Shown piece after piece: positions 1 through 10,728 of a stretch of DNA of 64,000 nt. The notes below the pieces were generated by a model, which was given only the letters and a program-made list of their open reading frames with translations, was not told the origin of the DNA and made no database searches. This DNA is from Spironucleus salmonicida (taxonomy: Eukaryota > Fornicata > Diplomonadida > Hexamitidae): contig CM035323.1 in the NCBI GenBank assembly GCA_000497125.2, positions 1,000,001-1,064,000 on the forward strand. The letters are read 5' to 3'. How positions within the stretch are numbered: the stretch's first letter is position 1; the number at the start of each line of letters is the position of its first letter. Made by a program: the position numbers and the translations under genes.

Positions 1-325
1 AATGTCGGTAAGTAATTCTGAAATGAAATTTTATTGCTATTTTATGTTGAATCTTTTAATACTAATTAATTTCAGATAAAATTTAGTAATTATAGTATTT
101 TATTAAAATTATTTTCTATATTTATTCTTTATATATAATTTAATATTAGGTTATTATATAGTAATATACTATATATTTATTATATACAGGTTTATTTAAA
201 ATTAAACTTGTGGTAGATCATTTGGGATAATATTTATATTTACCCCTAAACTCAATATTTTCTCATAAACTGATTCTACCTTATATACGAATTATCAGAT
301 ATATATAAATAAAAACTGATTCAAA
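1..325. other. AT-rich upstream region, no gene seen
   Basis: This stretch precedes the transporter start at 326. I see no coding frame with a usable start, no RNA gene and no repeat. It should hold the transporter promoter, but I cannot point to a specific element. Confidence 0.5.
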
Positions 326-1795
326 ATGCGTACATATAAAGCTTACACAGTTTCTGCCCTACTTATTAACTTTGCCATGGGTACTGGTGTATTAAACCTA
401 CCTAAAACAGTTGCTAACGCATCTATTTTAGTATCATTCGCCATCTTAACATTAGTTACTTTTCAAGCGTATTTACTGGCCAGATATACATTAGATTCTT
501 TGGCACGAACATTTGCAATTCAACGTACAACTAGTGAATAATAACAGTAAATACCTCATCTTGGTAGTACGGAAAACATCATGATTTCCTATGAAAATAC
601 TCATGGATTTATTGCTGAAAAGCCTGACTACCAGATTCCAAACAATTTTACTTTCTAGTTTTCAGAATTATGCCATATTTATTGGGGTAAAACTGGCTTT
701 ATTATATACTAGGTAACTATTATATTTTTCCTCTTTGGAGCTATTTGGGGTTATGCATCCGTTGTTGCGCAATCAATCAGCTCTGTTGTACCATTTGGAG
801 CTAATTGGGAGTGTGCTGACCCATGTGGAGATAGCTATTCTGAAATTTGCAATGTGGCGTATTATATATGGACATATGCGGCATTAGTATATTGCTGCAT
901 AATGGTATTTTTTGATCTATCTAATTAAAATATTTTATAAGGAATATTTACTATTTTCCGATTAGTATCTGTTGGAGGAATTGCCTTAATAACTTTTATT
1001 AGCATATTTATTGGACCTTTTAACCCAGATGGTTCAAATGTAAGTAATGAGGTTAAATAGGTATACATTCAGGATACCCCAATATTTTAATTTAGTACAC
1101 AATCTTTTGGCTCAATATTCTCATCTTCAGCATATGCTATTATTTTACATTCATGCATTCCGAATGTAGTATAACCTACAATGATTGATTAACAAAAGTA
1201 CCTTAATCATTCTATTACAGGGGCTTTTTTGATAATGTACGTAATTATGGGTTTTGTATCATACCCAGGAGGATTATATTTTGGAAATTTAGGAAATTAA
1301 CTAATAACTCTAAATTTAATCAAGTGGGATGGTAAAAGCTGGAATGCAACATCATAACCAATTTGGGCAGCTATATTATCAAATATAATTCGTATTCTTC
1401 CGCCAATCTATGTCTTAGGGGCTATACCCATAAATGGAATAACCATGGCTGATAATGTGGTTGCAATGTTTCCAACATTAAAATCAAAGAAATATTTTAT
1501 CATATCTATAAAACTACTGTGTGTTATCCCTCCAATAATATTTGGAGGCTTTTTTAGATGCATAAGTGATATTATTAATATCACAGGTTTATTTGGATTT
1601 GTTGTTCTATTAGCACCAGCTTTTATCCTAATAAAAGCAAAGAAAAATACGAAGGAAGCCTTCGGACTGGTGGCAACACCATACTCGGGATTTTGCGATT
1701 AAGATTGGATAATTATACTGATCATGATGTTTAATATCATTGGGTTTGGCTTTGCTTTCTATACAGTCATCGTAAATTTTAAAGGGACATCATGA
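326..1795 (+). CDS. Amino acid transporter, AAAP/SLC38 family
   Basis: Read with TAA/TAG as Gln, one frame runs from ATG 326 to TGA 1793-1795 and gives 489 residues, the usual size for an amino acid/auxin permease. The N-terminus carries the family's first helix, with the G-T-G-V-L-N-L-P signature near residues 19-26, which marks the unwound substrate-binding region of TM1. About ten to eleven further hydrophobic segments follow, including a Q-P-T-M-I-D stretch after a helix, as in SLC38-like carriers. The role is Na+- or H+-coupled uptake or vacuolar export of amino acids across a membrane. It converges with the MATE-like gene and overlaps it by 6 bp. Family is confident from motif and topology; substrate is unknown. 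Confidence 0.85.
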
Positions 1796-3295
1796 GTTTT
1801 AATAATGTATATAATATAAAATATAAAATATAAACTCATTTTTTACTTTTCCTTTGCTCCCTGACTTGCCCTTTTCTACATCTTTATACACAAAAAGAAA
1901 TTTAATAATAAATAAAATTAATAACATAGTGCTAATACAGACACCTACACCTTCTGTTAGTGATAGAGAATAATAATAATTAGCGGTATCACCATTATTT
2001 CTAGATGTACTCAAAATAGTTATCAAGGCCATAATTAGCTTAAATACCGCAAGCATATAGTTTAAAGTGAAGAAACTCTCAAAGGAACTTAGAATAGAAA
2101 CTATTTCTGGGATAATAGATGTGCTTCCAGCTACACAGGATAAAAACAAATGCTTAACTTAAGTGCTGCTATATTCGGAATCTTTATCAGTCGAGAAGAT
2201 GAACTACACATGAAATTACACAAAACATATCAATATTATTGCATTAACAGCAACTGATACAATAACCACAGTTAGAATTAATTTGCAAACACGCTTGTAG
2301 TACCGTTGCTTATAGTGTAGAGCCGCAGCCGAAAAGAAGCAATAGCTCAGGGCAGTGGGAACGACTCTAAAAAACTATCCATAAAGTGAGAAGGAAAACA
2401 AGTCGTAAATAGCATCTTATCGTTATGAATCGTTTGTATATGTCTTAAAAATTTAAGCATGTGAAAGTAATACGGACATTGGAAGAACTATTAAATAACA
2501 CGTTCTAGGAAGTCCAAAACGAAGCATCTATATTAAGATAGAAACTTATTTTTTGTCACGAAACCCTTTAAATATCGCCATAAGATCCGAATTAAAATAA
2601 TTTCGTATAGTAACACCAAGCAACGACCGACCTTCATTGATACCAGTCATCCAAACACCCAAAGAGAATTCAGTAACAACAAATGCTACAACTGTGGGCC
2701 AATTATTAACTGGGACATCAGCAATGAAGTATAACATGGATTCTACAGCAACTCGAACAAGAGCACTGATACATAGATGACAAAATGTTATGAAGGTTCT
2801 TCCTTCTGCTGTAAATTTTATTATGTTAACATTACTTAAAACATTGAAAGCATATGAGCAGCCAACTTATACTACGATTGAATAATAATACGATTTTGCT
2901 ACCCCAAAAATAGTTTATGTGTACACAGCTATTAGAGAATTGACTATAAGAAACACAGGTAGAAGGAGGTAATATAGATAGAATAGAGAATGATAGTATG
3001 CCTTCATTTCTTCATAATTTTTGCTGGCAATGAAGTCGGCAGCATGTAACGCATAACTGAACATTAACTGATTTGGTAGAGTTTATCCTAAGATTAATTT
3101 TAAATTATATGTCACATTTATAGCGTAAATACAGTCCTATCCAAAGTTAATTTGTTAAAAGTAGAAAGAGACTAGATCTGCAACTGCCAATAGTAGCATT
3201 CCAAGAAACATTGGAAAACACTATTCTACTACAATCCATAAAATATTAGTACTAAGGATACGTACTGAATGCGCTGATAATTCAGATAGATCCAT
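1790..3295 (-). CDS. MATE-like multidrug/organic cation transporter
   Basis: The frame opens at ATG 3295-3293 and closes at TGA 1792-1790, giving 501 residues when TAR is Gln. It is strongly hydrophobic, with about 12 predicted membrane segments in two halves. Each half starts with a similar motif (V-E-Q-C-F-P-M-F near residue 25; L-R-F-G-L-P-R near residue 245), as in MATE exporters. These proteins move cationic compounds out of the cell using an H+ or Na+ gradient. The C-terminus ends in a Lys/Ser/Gly-rich tail after the last helix. The assignment is from topology and weak motif similarity; another 12-TM carrier is possible. Confidence 0.55.
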
Positions 3296-3409
3296 TTTAT
3301 CGAACAAGACTATATGTTATATTAATTTAAATAAAATATATAATTTGCTATTTATTTTTTATGTAATTTAATAGAATTGAACCAATAATAAAAAACACTA
3401 CGAATACAT

Positions 3410-3922
3410 TCATGCGAAGAAGCTCTTGAGCCAGTAGAGATCCGCCTGGAAAACAAACTTCCTCAGCCGCTAATATGCGAATTCCTGGCGCTTTATGAGA
3501 GTGAGGTTAGTGCGTAGGTGCACCTCGCTATCCACCAGGATGCTTTGAGCGAGAAACTGCGGCAGAGACGTCTGGATCTCGAACGAGGTCTCTTTGCACC
3601 CAGCCCATGTCTGGTCTGGGATTTTCACGGATCCTTCCGCAGTGACAAGCTGGATTCCGTCATAACCGTCAGAGAGCAGCAGTGAAGTGCTCTGGGAAAC
3701 GATACGCGGTGATTAAATCTAGGGAGCCGTAGTATCTAGGATCTCCAGCTGATGTGCAGCCCTGACCTGCTGGAGCAACGTGCGCGCACCTTCCGAGAAC
3801 AGAGCCAGCTGCGCAGTTTGATAAGCAATGCAGTACTCTAAGTCCCACGACTCAGATGTTCCGCTGCATAGGATATCCAGAATCTCCGCCGTGAGATCAC
3901 TGGCGATCGCGTTTGCTTCCAT
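3410..3922 (-). CDS. Hypothetical protein, 170 aa, GC-rich
   Basis: ATG 3922-3920 to TGA 3412-3410 encodes 170 residues with three in-frame TAR codons. I do not recognise the family. The first 70 residues are acidic and helical (D-L-T-A-E-I-L-D-I-L and similar), with a Cys pair near residues 19 and 31. The second half looks beta-rich, with a T-W-A-G-C-K-E-T segment. No signal peptide or membrane segment is seen. It is head-to-head with the pseudokinase-KEN gene, 42 bp apart across a short AT-rich gap, so the two probably share a divergent promoter. Base composition is much more GC-rich than the MATE-like gene beside it. No function is inferred. Confidence 0.6.
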
Positions 3923-3964
3923 TCTTGAGAATATGTAGTAATATATAATAGTTTCCCTGGTTTA

Positions 3965-5935
3965 ATGGCACTATACGTCAGCTCGTCAGAACACGAGTAC
4001 AGGGCCCTGGGTGTTCCGCTAGCGCGATACAGTGCCGAGACTACTAAACTGGTCTAGCTCATGCGTTAGCCTCTGTCCAGAAGTTCGTGCGTGCAGATCG
4101 CCGATTTAGTGAGCGCACTCGGCGTAACCCTGATCTCGGCGCTCGATATTGACCCGGTATCCATGCAGATAATATCCAGTTACTGCATGTGCGCGTGCTT
4201 CCCGTGCCAAGTGGTGCACCAGGCCCTGGAGCGGTATGGGCATCGAGACTTCTCCTTGGTGATCGAGGAGCGTGCAGATATCTTCCTGTTCCACGTAGCC
4301 AACGGGGTTATAACTAAATCTACCAGCTTCGATAATACGCGTAGCGAGATTCGGACCCTTCTTAAAACCATCGCACATAGCGTAACGCGGTATGTCGTAG
4401 TGGAAGGAAGGGCTCCTGCAGTTCGGAAGTATCTGTAGGAGCATATCGAAGCTCTGAATGAAAAGTAGATTCTGGATCTCACGGCTGACTGGGCCATGGC
4501 ATCCCAGGTAGCTACGGAATGCGATAGAGTCAAGATATTGCTCAGCGGGCAGCCAGTTGACGCTAGATAGTTTATTGTGCTGGCAGGAGCTGACGTACGG
4601 ATACAGAAGGGTGCCTTCTCGGCAGTCATAAACTGCTAGCCCGGGGATATGATAATGCAGTCCGGTTGCACGTACTTCAACCACACGCGGAAGGCACCGC
4701 TGGAGTACATCGACACATATGATTCTTCATCGGTCCTAAACCTCCATACCCACCAATTCAGCATGCCTTTTGCATTCTAGGACGAGCAGCTGCACGCCTT
4801 TATCCACCGGGCGCTTGACATGTTTGTTCTGGTGCAAGGTATCCCGTTAGATCTAGCAGACAGCCTGCGGCGCTCAAGCTCGTGCATCGTGGAGGACATG
4901 ATCGTCTTTGAATCATGCCAGACTTACTCAGACGGCGTGTTCACCCTCTACGGTATCTACGACAATTCTCTTGTAGGAGTTGACTGCGTCGCCACGGTGG
5001 AGGGGAGCCTTTTCTAGTTTCTACGAGATTTTCGCATCCAGAACATGGAGGGCCTCCCCTTCCTGCACGTTCACAAAGCTGTGGCCTACGGCGGGTTCAC
5101 GCTGTTCGCCCGGCAGGCAACAGTAGAGACCTTGCAGGAATATTCCTGTCACAGCGAGCGGGCGCTGGTACTGCATGATCTGGTCCAGAAGCTAGCGTTG
5201 CTACGACAGTACGGCGTTACCTTTGCCAACCTGTCTGCTAGGAACGTCCTGGTCACACCTAGTGGCAGTATGCTATTTAACCAGTTCGCACTGGAGCCTG
5301 TCCCAGAGGACGTGACCGTACGCCAGCTAGGGAAAATTGCCCAGGTGATGCTCGAGTTCCATCCTAGGGGCTTCTCCCGCCACGAGATATTACCGCACGC
5401 AACTTACCTCCAGAAGCAGTTCCTTATGCAGGCAGACCTGCCCAGTATCCGGCTGGAGGATCTGCTCGCAAACCCCCTGTTCATGTCTGACGACTAAAAG
5501 GCCCAACTGATGGAGCAGTACCAGAGGTCCAAGGCTGGGTCCTGCCGCTACTTCGAGCGTCTCACTGTCGAGCTCGGCATCGACCCGGTAGGAATTGTGT
5601 GTGGTCTGAAGGAATTCACCCAGACTGGACGCAATGGGGCACATGGTATGGCCGGCGGTGGGGTAGACAACGCGACGCGGTTCGTACGGAACCAGCTTGC
5701 CCACTTCAGCGGCCGCCACGAATACACCTTCAGGCGGAAGCCCGTGCAGTTTTCGGCACCAGGAGAGCTGCTGCGCTTCCTGGAGACTCGAGTCGGAGGA
5801 ATATTCCAGGTCGTGTACGACTGCTACCTGCTAGAGCGCTACGGTATGGAGCTGTTCCGCAGGCACAGTGAGGGAAAGCAGTCAGATCTGGGCAAGCCTC
5901 TTCGCTCTGGTAATGAGGGCAACCGTCTGGTCTGA
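3965..5935 (+). CDS. Pseudokinase with KEN-type ribonuclease domain (IRE1/RNase L-like)
   Basis: The frame from ATG 3965 to TGA 5933-5935 is continuous with TAR as Gln, giving 656 residues. Residues about 285-505 resemble a protein kinase that has lost catalysis. The catalytic-loop position reads N-L-S-A-R-N-V-L (422-429) where HRDLKxxN is expected, the DFG position is N-Q-F (439-441), and no beta-3 lysine is obvious. The last ~130 residues match the KEN nuclease layout: R575-N576-x3-H580, the same R-N...H spacing as the catalytic residues of IRE1 and RNase L, followed by a helix of the E-L-L-R-F-L-E-T-R type and a terminal Tyr. No signal peptide or TM segment is present, so it is predicted cytosolic, unlike IRE1. 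Residues 1-280 match nothing I recognise; an actin/Hsp70-like fold is only a guess. Cleavage of RNA after kinase-like dimerisation is inferred. Confidence 0.7.
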
Positions 5936-6443
5936 GTCGGTGCCATCGTGATCTGAAATCGGCTCCTGGGATGGGTCGAGCACCGGGACGCCGCGCACGA
6001 GCGGCTCGCGGGAGATCGCGTACTCCTACCTCGCTGGAAGCTTTGGAGTACGAATAGCAGTTAGGGCATCACTGCTAACTATCGGCTGGGAGTCGGCCAT
6101 GATCGCGGAGACCCGCTGCGCGAATGCGTGTCCAGAGGCGTTCATTCGGATTTTGGAGCGGCCCCAGAATGAGCAGGAAGGCCCCCGCATCAACCTACGC
6201 GAAGCCCAACTCGCACTTCGGTCGCTTCCTGCTGGACACCTATCGTACGTATGATCTGGATGCGGTGCGCGATGACTCCGACAGTGAGGTCGCACTAGCG
6301 ATGGCTATACCATTGGAGCGCCTTCACTAGCACGAGACCATAGTGCGGCGGCTTGGCCCCAGAGGAAAGGTTGTTCCGTGCTCACCCTTTGCCTGTATAC
6401 GCTGGCTGGATCGAGTGCTTGAGTGACGTCTTCTCCACTCCAA
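5936..6443 (+). pseudogene. Frameshifted coding-like sequence upstream of the RCHY1-like gene
   Basis: This GC-rich stretch has coding character that moves between frames. Frame 0 reads well from about 6099 to a TGA near 6250, frame 1 from 6103 to TGA 6424-6426, and frame 2 from about 6350 to 6440. The RCHY1-like frame 0 then takes over at 6444, and an upstream frame-0 TGA at 6420-6422 blocks simple extension. Each shift is in the same direction. It could be a decayed or mis-sequenced N-terminal extension of the downstream gene, or a separate dead gene. The AT-rich gap usual between genes here is absent, which favours former coding sequence. No family is recognised. Confidence 0.4.
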
Positions 6444-7538
6444 ATGCCAGAGGTCCTAGTGATGGAGATCGGCACCAAGGACCCGGCCACCTCAGATTTC
6501 GTATCGCGCCTGCTCTTTAACTTCCAGGTGATGGACGACAATAAGGCAGCTTAGCAGCGCAAGCTGGTTGGCCGGGTACAGCCGTTCGTGACCGAGGCCG
6601 AGTACGACTTCACGCGGCCATACTTTGAGAACCTCCTACTTATCCAGAGGAATGACGGCAAAGAGCCATAGGCGAACTCCCCTATGCTGTATCGGCGCTA
6701 CTCGGTCTAGACTGCACCGTTCGGCTGCCAGCACTACCTTCGCGCATGCGAGGTGGTCTGCCCCCAGTGTACCGCCCCGTATCCCTGCCGCTTCTGCCAC
6801 GACGAAGAGCAGGACCACGAGCTACCCTTCCGCGAGGTAGCCCGGGTGGTGTGCTGCAGCTGCCAGCTTGAGCAAGACCTGCACCAGGTCTGCGATGGAT
6901 GCGGATAGGTCTTTGGGGACTACTACTGCGAGAAATGCGCCCTCTTCGACAGCCTCGGCAACCAGGCCAAACCCATTTTCCACTCCGGCAGTCTCTGCAG
7001 AGTCGGGGTGGCCGCGTACTACCGGGACTGTACACTCTGCGGTCAGTGTATTCTCCGAGAGTGCTTTGATTCCCACGTATGCAAGCAAGAGGACACTTGC
7101 CCAGTCTGTCTGGGAACCCTCCGTGACTCCATCTACCTAAAATCTGACCTGCCATGCGGCCACCAGCTGCACCAGCACTGCCTCCAGGGGTGCTACGACG
7201 ACGGCAACTACTCCTGCCCGATCTGCAGAAAGAGCACTTTAACTGTAGAAACAAAATAAAAAATAAAAGAGAATTGGCTTAAGTTTATAAAAAAAATTAA
7301 AGTTCCATTATTTTTAAAGGGTTTATATAGTGAAATATCATGTAATGATTGCTAATAAATTTTTATTTGGCCAAAAGTTAATTATGGATACTGCTGTCCA
7401 AACTGTGACAGCCTGAATACGTTTGAAACATAGGCAACAACAAGGGATAATTTCATCAGTTATATTAAAGGAATAGAAGAACCGATAATTAATTATATGG
7501 ATTAATTTGAAGAAGCTTTTGAAAACGATGAGGGGTGA
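6444..7538 (+). CDS. RCHY1-like: CHY zinc finger / RING E3 ubiquitin ligase, RCHY1 (Pirh2) type
   Basis: ATG 6444 to TGA 7536-7538 gives 364 residues. All RCHY1 modules are present in order. The CHY finger starts at F-G-C-Q-H-Y (residue 93). The CTCHY part contains P-I-F-H and a C-x2-C-G-x-C run. The RING has C219-x2-C222 and C-G-H-x2-H-x2-C, ending C-P-I-C-R. The C-terminal zinc ribbon has Cys pairs from about residues 300 to 321. The enzyme should transfer ubiquitin from an E2 to substrate in the cytosol or nucleus. The first ~90 residues are an extension with no recognised motif. Composition drops abruptly from GC-rich to AT-rich around 7255, between RING and ribbon, with the reading frame intact. 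The true start may lie upstream if the frameshifts in 5936-6443 are sequence errors. Confidence 0.85.
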
Positions 7539-7672
7539 ACCTAAATTATTCGTTTAACTTTGATATTAATTGATTAATTACTGTAATATATATAATAATT
7601 TATATAATAAGGCAGTTTCTAATTTTAATTAAAATGTTATAAAAATTTTAACAAAAAATTAACCAGTCTGAT

Positions 7673-8107
7673 ATGAATTGGGTAACCTAAAATATTGATA
7701 TGCTTAATTTACCATTTGAAGATGGTTTTACAGCGTTATAGCATGCAGTTCTCATGAATAATGTTGAAATATCATCACTCCTTATTCATCAAGCAGGTTA
7801 TTAAAGTCTGGAAGGGTTTTCAGCTCTAATGTTAGCAGCATCAAATGATAATACAACTATCATTCCTCTTCTTCTCTAAGCAGAGGCAGGTCTCGTTGAC
7901 TGTGAAGGGAAATCAGCACTTATTTATGCAGTTGAGAAATAAGCTTTAAATTCAATTTAAATTCTTATTAAATATGAGTCAAATTTGGTAGATCGTACTG
8001 GAAAATCTGCAATTTCATATACTACTAATGCCGATATACAAGATTTTTTGGCTTAATTTGAAATTTTGAGACCAACTCATGAATAGTTCCTGGAGGTTTT
8101 TGAATGA
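7673..8107 (+). CDS. Ankyrin-repeat protein, small
   Basis: ATG 7673 to TGA 8105-8107 encodes 144 residues. Four ankyrin-type repeats can be followed: G-F-T-A-L-x-H-A near residue 18, G-F-S-A-L-M-L-A-A near 51, G-K-S-A-L-I-Y-A-V near 83, and a degenerate G-K-S-A-I-S-Y near 115. Each starts with the G-x-[ST]-A-L turn and has a helix pair with L-L. Such proteins are protein-protein adaptors, and ankyrin families are greatly expanded in diplomonads. No other domain is attached, and the last 25 residues are outside the repeats. Partner and role are unknown. Confidence 0.8.
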
Positions 8108-8291
8108 TATCAATTTAGAGTAACATATAGTGTATATTAAAAAATATTATACAGTAATTATGTATATATTATTTTAAATGTTAATTTGTCACTTATGGCT
8201 GAATCCAATACTTTCATTATGAAAACGAGAACTACATTATCTAATATTACTTATTTCATGTCAGTATAACCAATAATAACTCTAACAGACT

Positions 8292-9941
8292 TCACTTAAA
8301 ATTCAATCCCTTCCTCATCTTAACTACTTCATTCTCTTTATACATAAACCTGCAAACTGGGCATTTACAATTTCTCCCTGTTAAATCTTTCAAGCATCTA
8401 TCGCAAAAACAATGGCCACAAGGTAATATAATCCCTAAAGGTGTTGTTTTACAAATTTAACAAAAATTCTGCTTTTATAGAATGAAAATCTAACTCTAGT
8501 TAGAATGCTGAACGGTATTAATTTACGTCAAATCCTGGCGTTTTTATTAGATTTATGCATTAATTTCATTATATTATGTATTTTAAGTCAGTATTTCTTA
8601 ATTAACTTAATCTACTGCTTTTTATAATTTTGAAATGAGAGACTCCAATGATTTTGATACTAGTGAGTGTTGGGACTAAACTTATTATGAAATAAGCTCT
8701 TGATTATTACAGTTAAAAACTTTTTAAAGTCTTTATATTTCATCTAATGCTATTGCTAGTTTGTCGTCAAATTTTTGTAATAATGATGTATCGAAAGTCA
8801 ATGCAATTGGCTTCCCAGAAGGAATAAATTTTGGAGGCGGAATTGAAATCTTAGGAATAATAAATACTGATGTTTCTTCTAGAGCATCACACGCTATATT
8901 ATCATCAGATAGACCATTTTCTAGCTAGTGCAGTAAATTTTCGTATTGTGTAATTGATACTGAAACTGTATTATTGAAAAGATGCAGTTCTTCTTCGTTA
9001 ATTGTTTTAGTTGCTTTAAGTGGTACGTGAAAGTCTAGGCTCTATATTACATTAATATTATCTTGTAAAGCTGTTATTTAAGGAATTGTTGTTAATAAAT
9101 TTTTTTATGGTTCTTAAATATTAATTTATATATCCTAAACTTCTTAAATATTTTACGGAATATAAAAATTAATATTTTCTTCTTTTTCTGGTAGTTACAA
9201 ATCGTTCAAAGACTGAATTACTAATTTTAAATCTAATTATTTATTAGATTATATACTGATAATTTTTTCATTTAAGATTTTTATTTATCCTTACAATTCT
9301 CCGTTTGTAATAGTCAATTATTACAACTTTTCACGAGCTACTGATTATAAACATTACCCTTGTTTTAGTCTTCTGCTCCAATCATCTTTGAAAAGGCATA
9401 GAATATTGGATTATATTTCCAATATCTATTACTAATATACAAAATCAATATAACTCTGCTTCAACAATGCCTCCTATGAAATAAAGTAAGTAAATAACGA
9501 CTAAGATATTTACTTTTCATCAGTCAAACTTTATGATTCTGATTCTTCAAACTTCTCTTTAAATTGATTAAATTGACTAATAATATTGTTAATTTTATTT
9601 TTAAAATCTTAAAATGATGTATTATCAGTTGATTAAACTGTTGTAATAATTTTTATCCAAGAAAGGTCAAAATTATGTTCAATTGGCTATTTAATAGTAG
9701 TTGAGAGTAATTACGATTATAATAACATCAACGTTGTTATCCATCCTATATTTTCTAAATTATTCTCTAATTTATCATGTTACGAAAGATATTTATTCTC
9801 TTAGTCTGAAAGTAGATCATGTTGATTGTTTAGTTCATCTTTAAGCTCATTTATCTCTTTTTCATATTATTAAAATGATTTTTCATAACAAAATCTAGCC
9901 TAAAGATAATCAAATTCCGCTCTTTTGATTTCGGAACTCAT
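8292..9941 (-). CDS. Coiled-coil protein with C-terminal RING finger
   Basis: ATG 9941-9939 to TGA 8294-8292 gives 549 residues in one frame. Residues 1-~480 are Gln/Asn/Glu/Lys-rich and mostly heptad-like coiled coil, broken by a proline-rich stretch (I-S-I-P-P-P-K). The last ~60 residues form a C3HC4 RING: C-Q-I-C, C-G-H-C-F-C-D-R-C, then C-P-V-C before a short basic tail. This predicts an E3 ubiquitin ligase or scaffold. The layout (long coil, RING at the very C-terminus) resembles Bre1-type or giardial RING proteins, but no specific orthology is claimed. The terminal TGA lies about 185 bp from the end of the ankyrin gene, in convergent orientation. Confidence 0.75.
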
Positions 9942-10020
9942 TATTAAAGTGAAAATATATTTTTTACTTTTATATTATATGTAATATAATAGATCTTAAT
10001 TATTCTGTAAATAAATAATA

Positions 10021-10551
10021 TCACATATCAATCATCTCCCAAAGTTAATCTGTAGCACTTTACGAGTCACTATATTTAATTGGCTTAGCAATTTCTTCAC
10101 TAAGTACATATCCTACTTCTTAATCTTCCCAAAATACTCCTGTTATCTAATGAAATAACTAGCATGCTGCTTCAATTTTTTACTATTCTGACTATTTACT
10201 GGTCGTATTTTTATTAACTTCTTTAGTTAAGCTTTTTAACTGTTCTACTAGGGCATTTCGTTCCGTTAAAAGAGACTTTGCCTCTTTTTTCAAATCAGAA
10301 ACTTGGTTAACTAAATTTGATACTTCTGCATGCTTTTACGTAGGCTCCTATATATTAATTCCTTTTAATTCATTAATAGTTGCCACCTAATCTTTAATTT
10401 GTTATGTTTTTTTCTATTGTTCAAACGAAATTTTTGAATTCAGACCACGCTTCATTTCTAGAATTTAATGTACTACTTAAAGTTCCCCACCAGCTTGTAA
10501 ATCTGTAAGAGCAATTTATAGTGCAGCTGAAACTTCTTTGAATGAATTCAT
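10021..10551 (-). CDS. SPC24: Kinetochore protein SPC24 (NDC80 complex)
   Basis: ATG 10551-10549 to TGA 10023-10021 encodes 176 residues, close to the size of known SPC24. Residues ~20-125 are predicted coiled coil. The C-terminal globular part carries the SPC24 pattern: an L-F-H-Q-I-T-G-x-x-W-E helix and strand, a K-P-I segment, and a final helix D-Q-L-W-E-M-I-D matching the conserved LW...D ending. In the NDC80 complex SPC24 pairs with SPC25 to tie microtubule-bound NDC80/NUF2 to the inner kinetochore. The Gln in the H-Q pair is a TAG codon. It is a single gene between the RING-coil gene and the truncated RCHY1-like copy. The call rests on C-terminal motif order and length, not on a profile search. 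Confidence 0.7.
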
Positions 10552-10728
10552 TTATTAATTTTTAAAAAGATTTATAAATAATTAATCTATATAACTAATA
10601 TAATTTAATTTACGAAAAAAACGTATAAAGCAGCTATTCATATTTTAATGATTAAAACCAATTTATAAGGATACTTATACTAATAATAAAGCTATAAATA
10701 ATGATTATAATTTGGGTAATACTGTACT

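Noticed and set aside
5-14. A gtaagt-like 5' splice site at the very start of the window
   Set aside because: A six-base match in AT-rich DNA without a flanking coding frame is not evidence of an intron.
4180-4629. 149-aa minus ORF opposite the pseudokinase gene
   Set aside because: It is a shadow of the plus-strand coding frame in GC-rich sequence, with no domain features.
6682-7254. 190-aa Arg/Gly/Ser-rich minus ORF
   Set aside because: It lies antisense to the clear RCHY1-like zinc-finger frame and has shadow-ORF composition.
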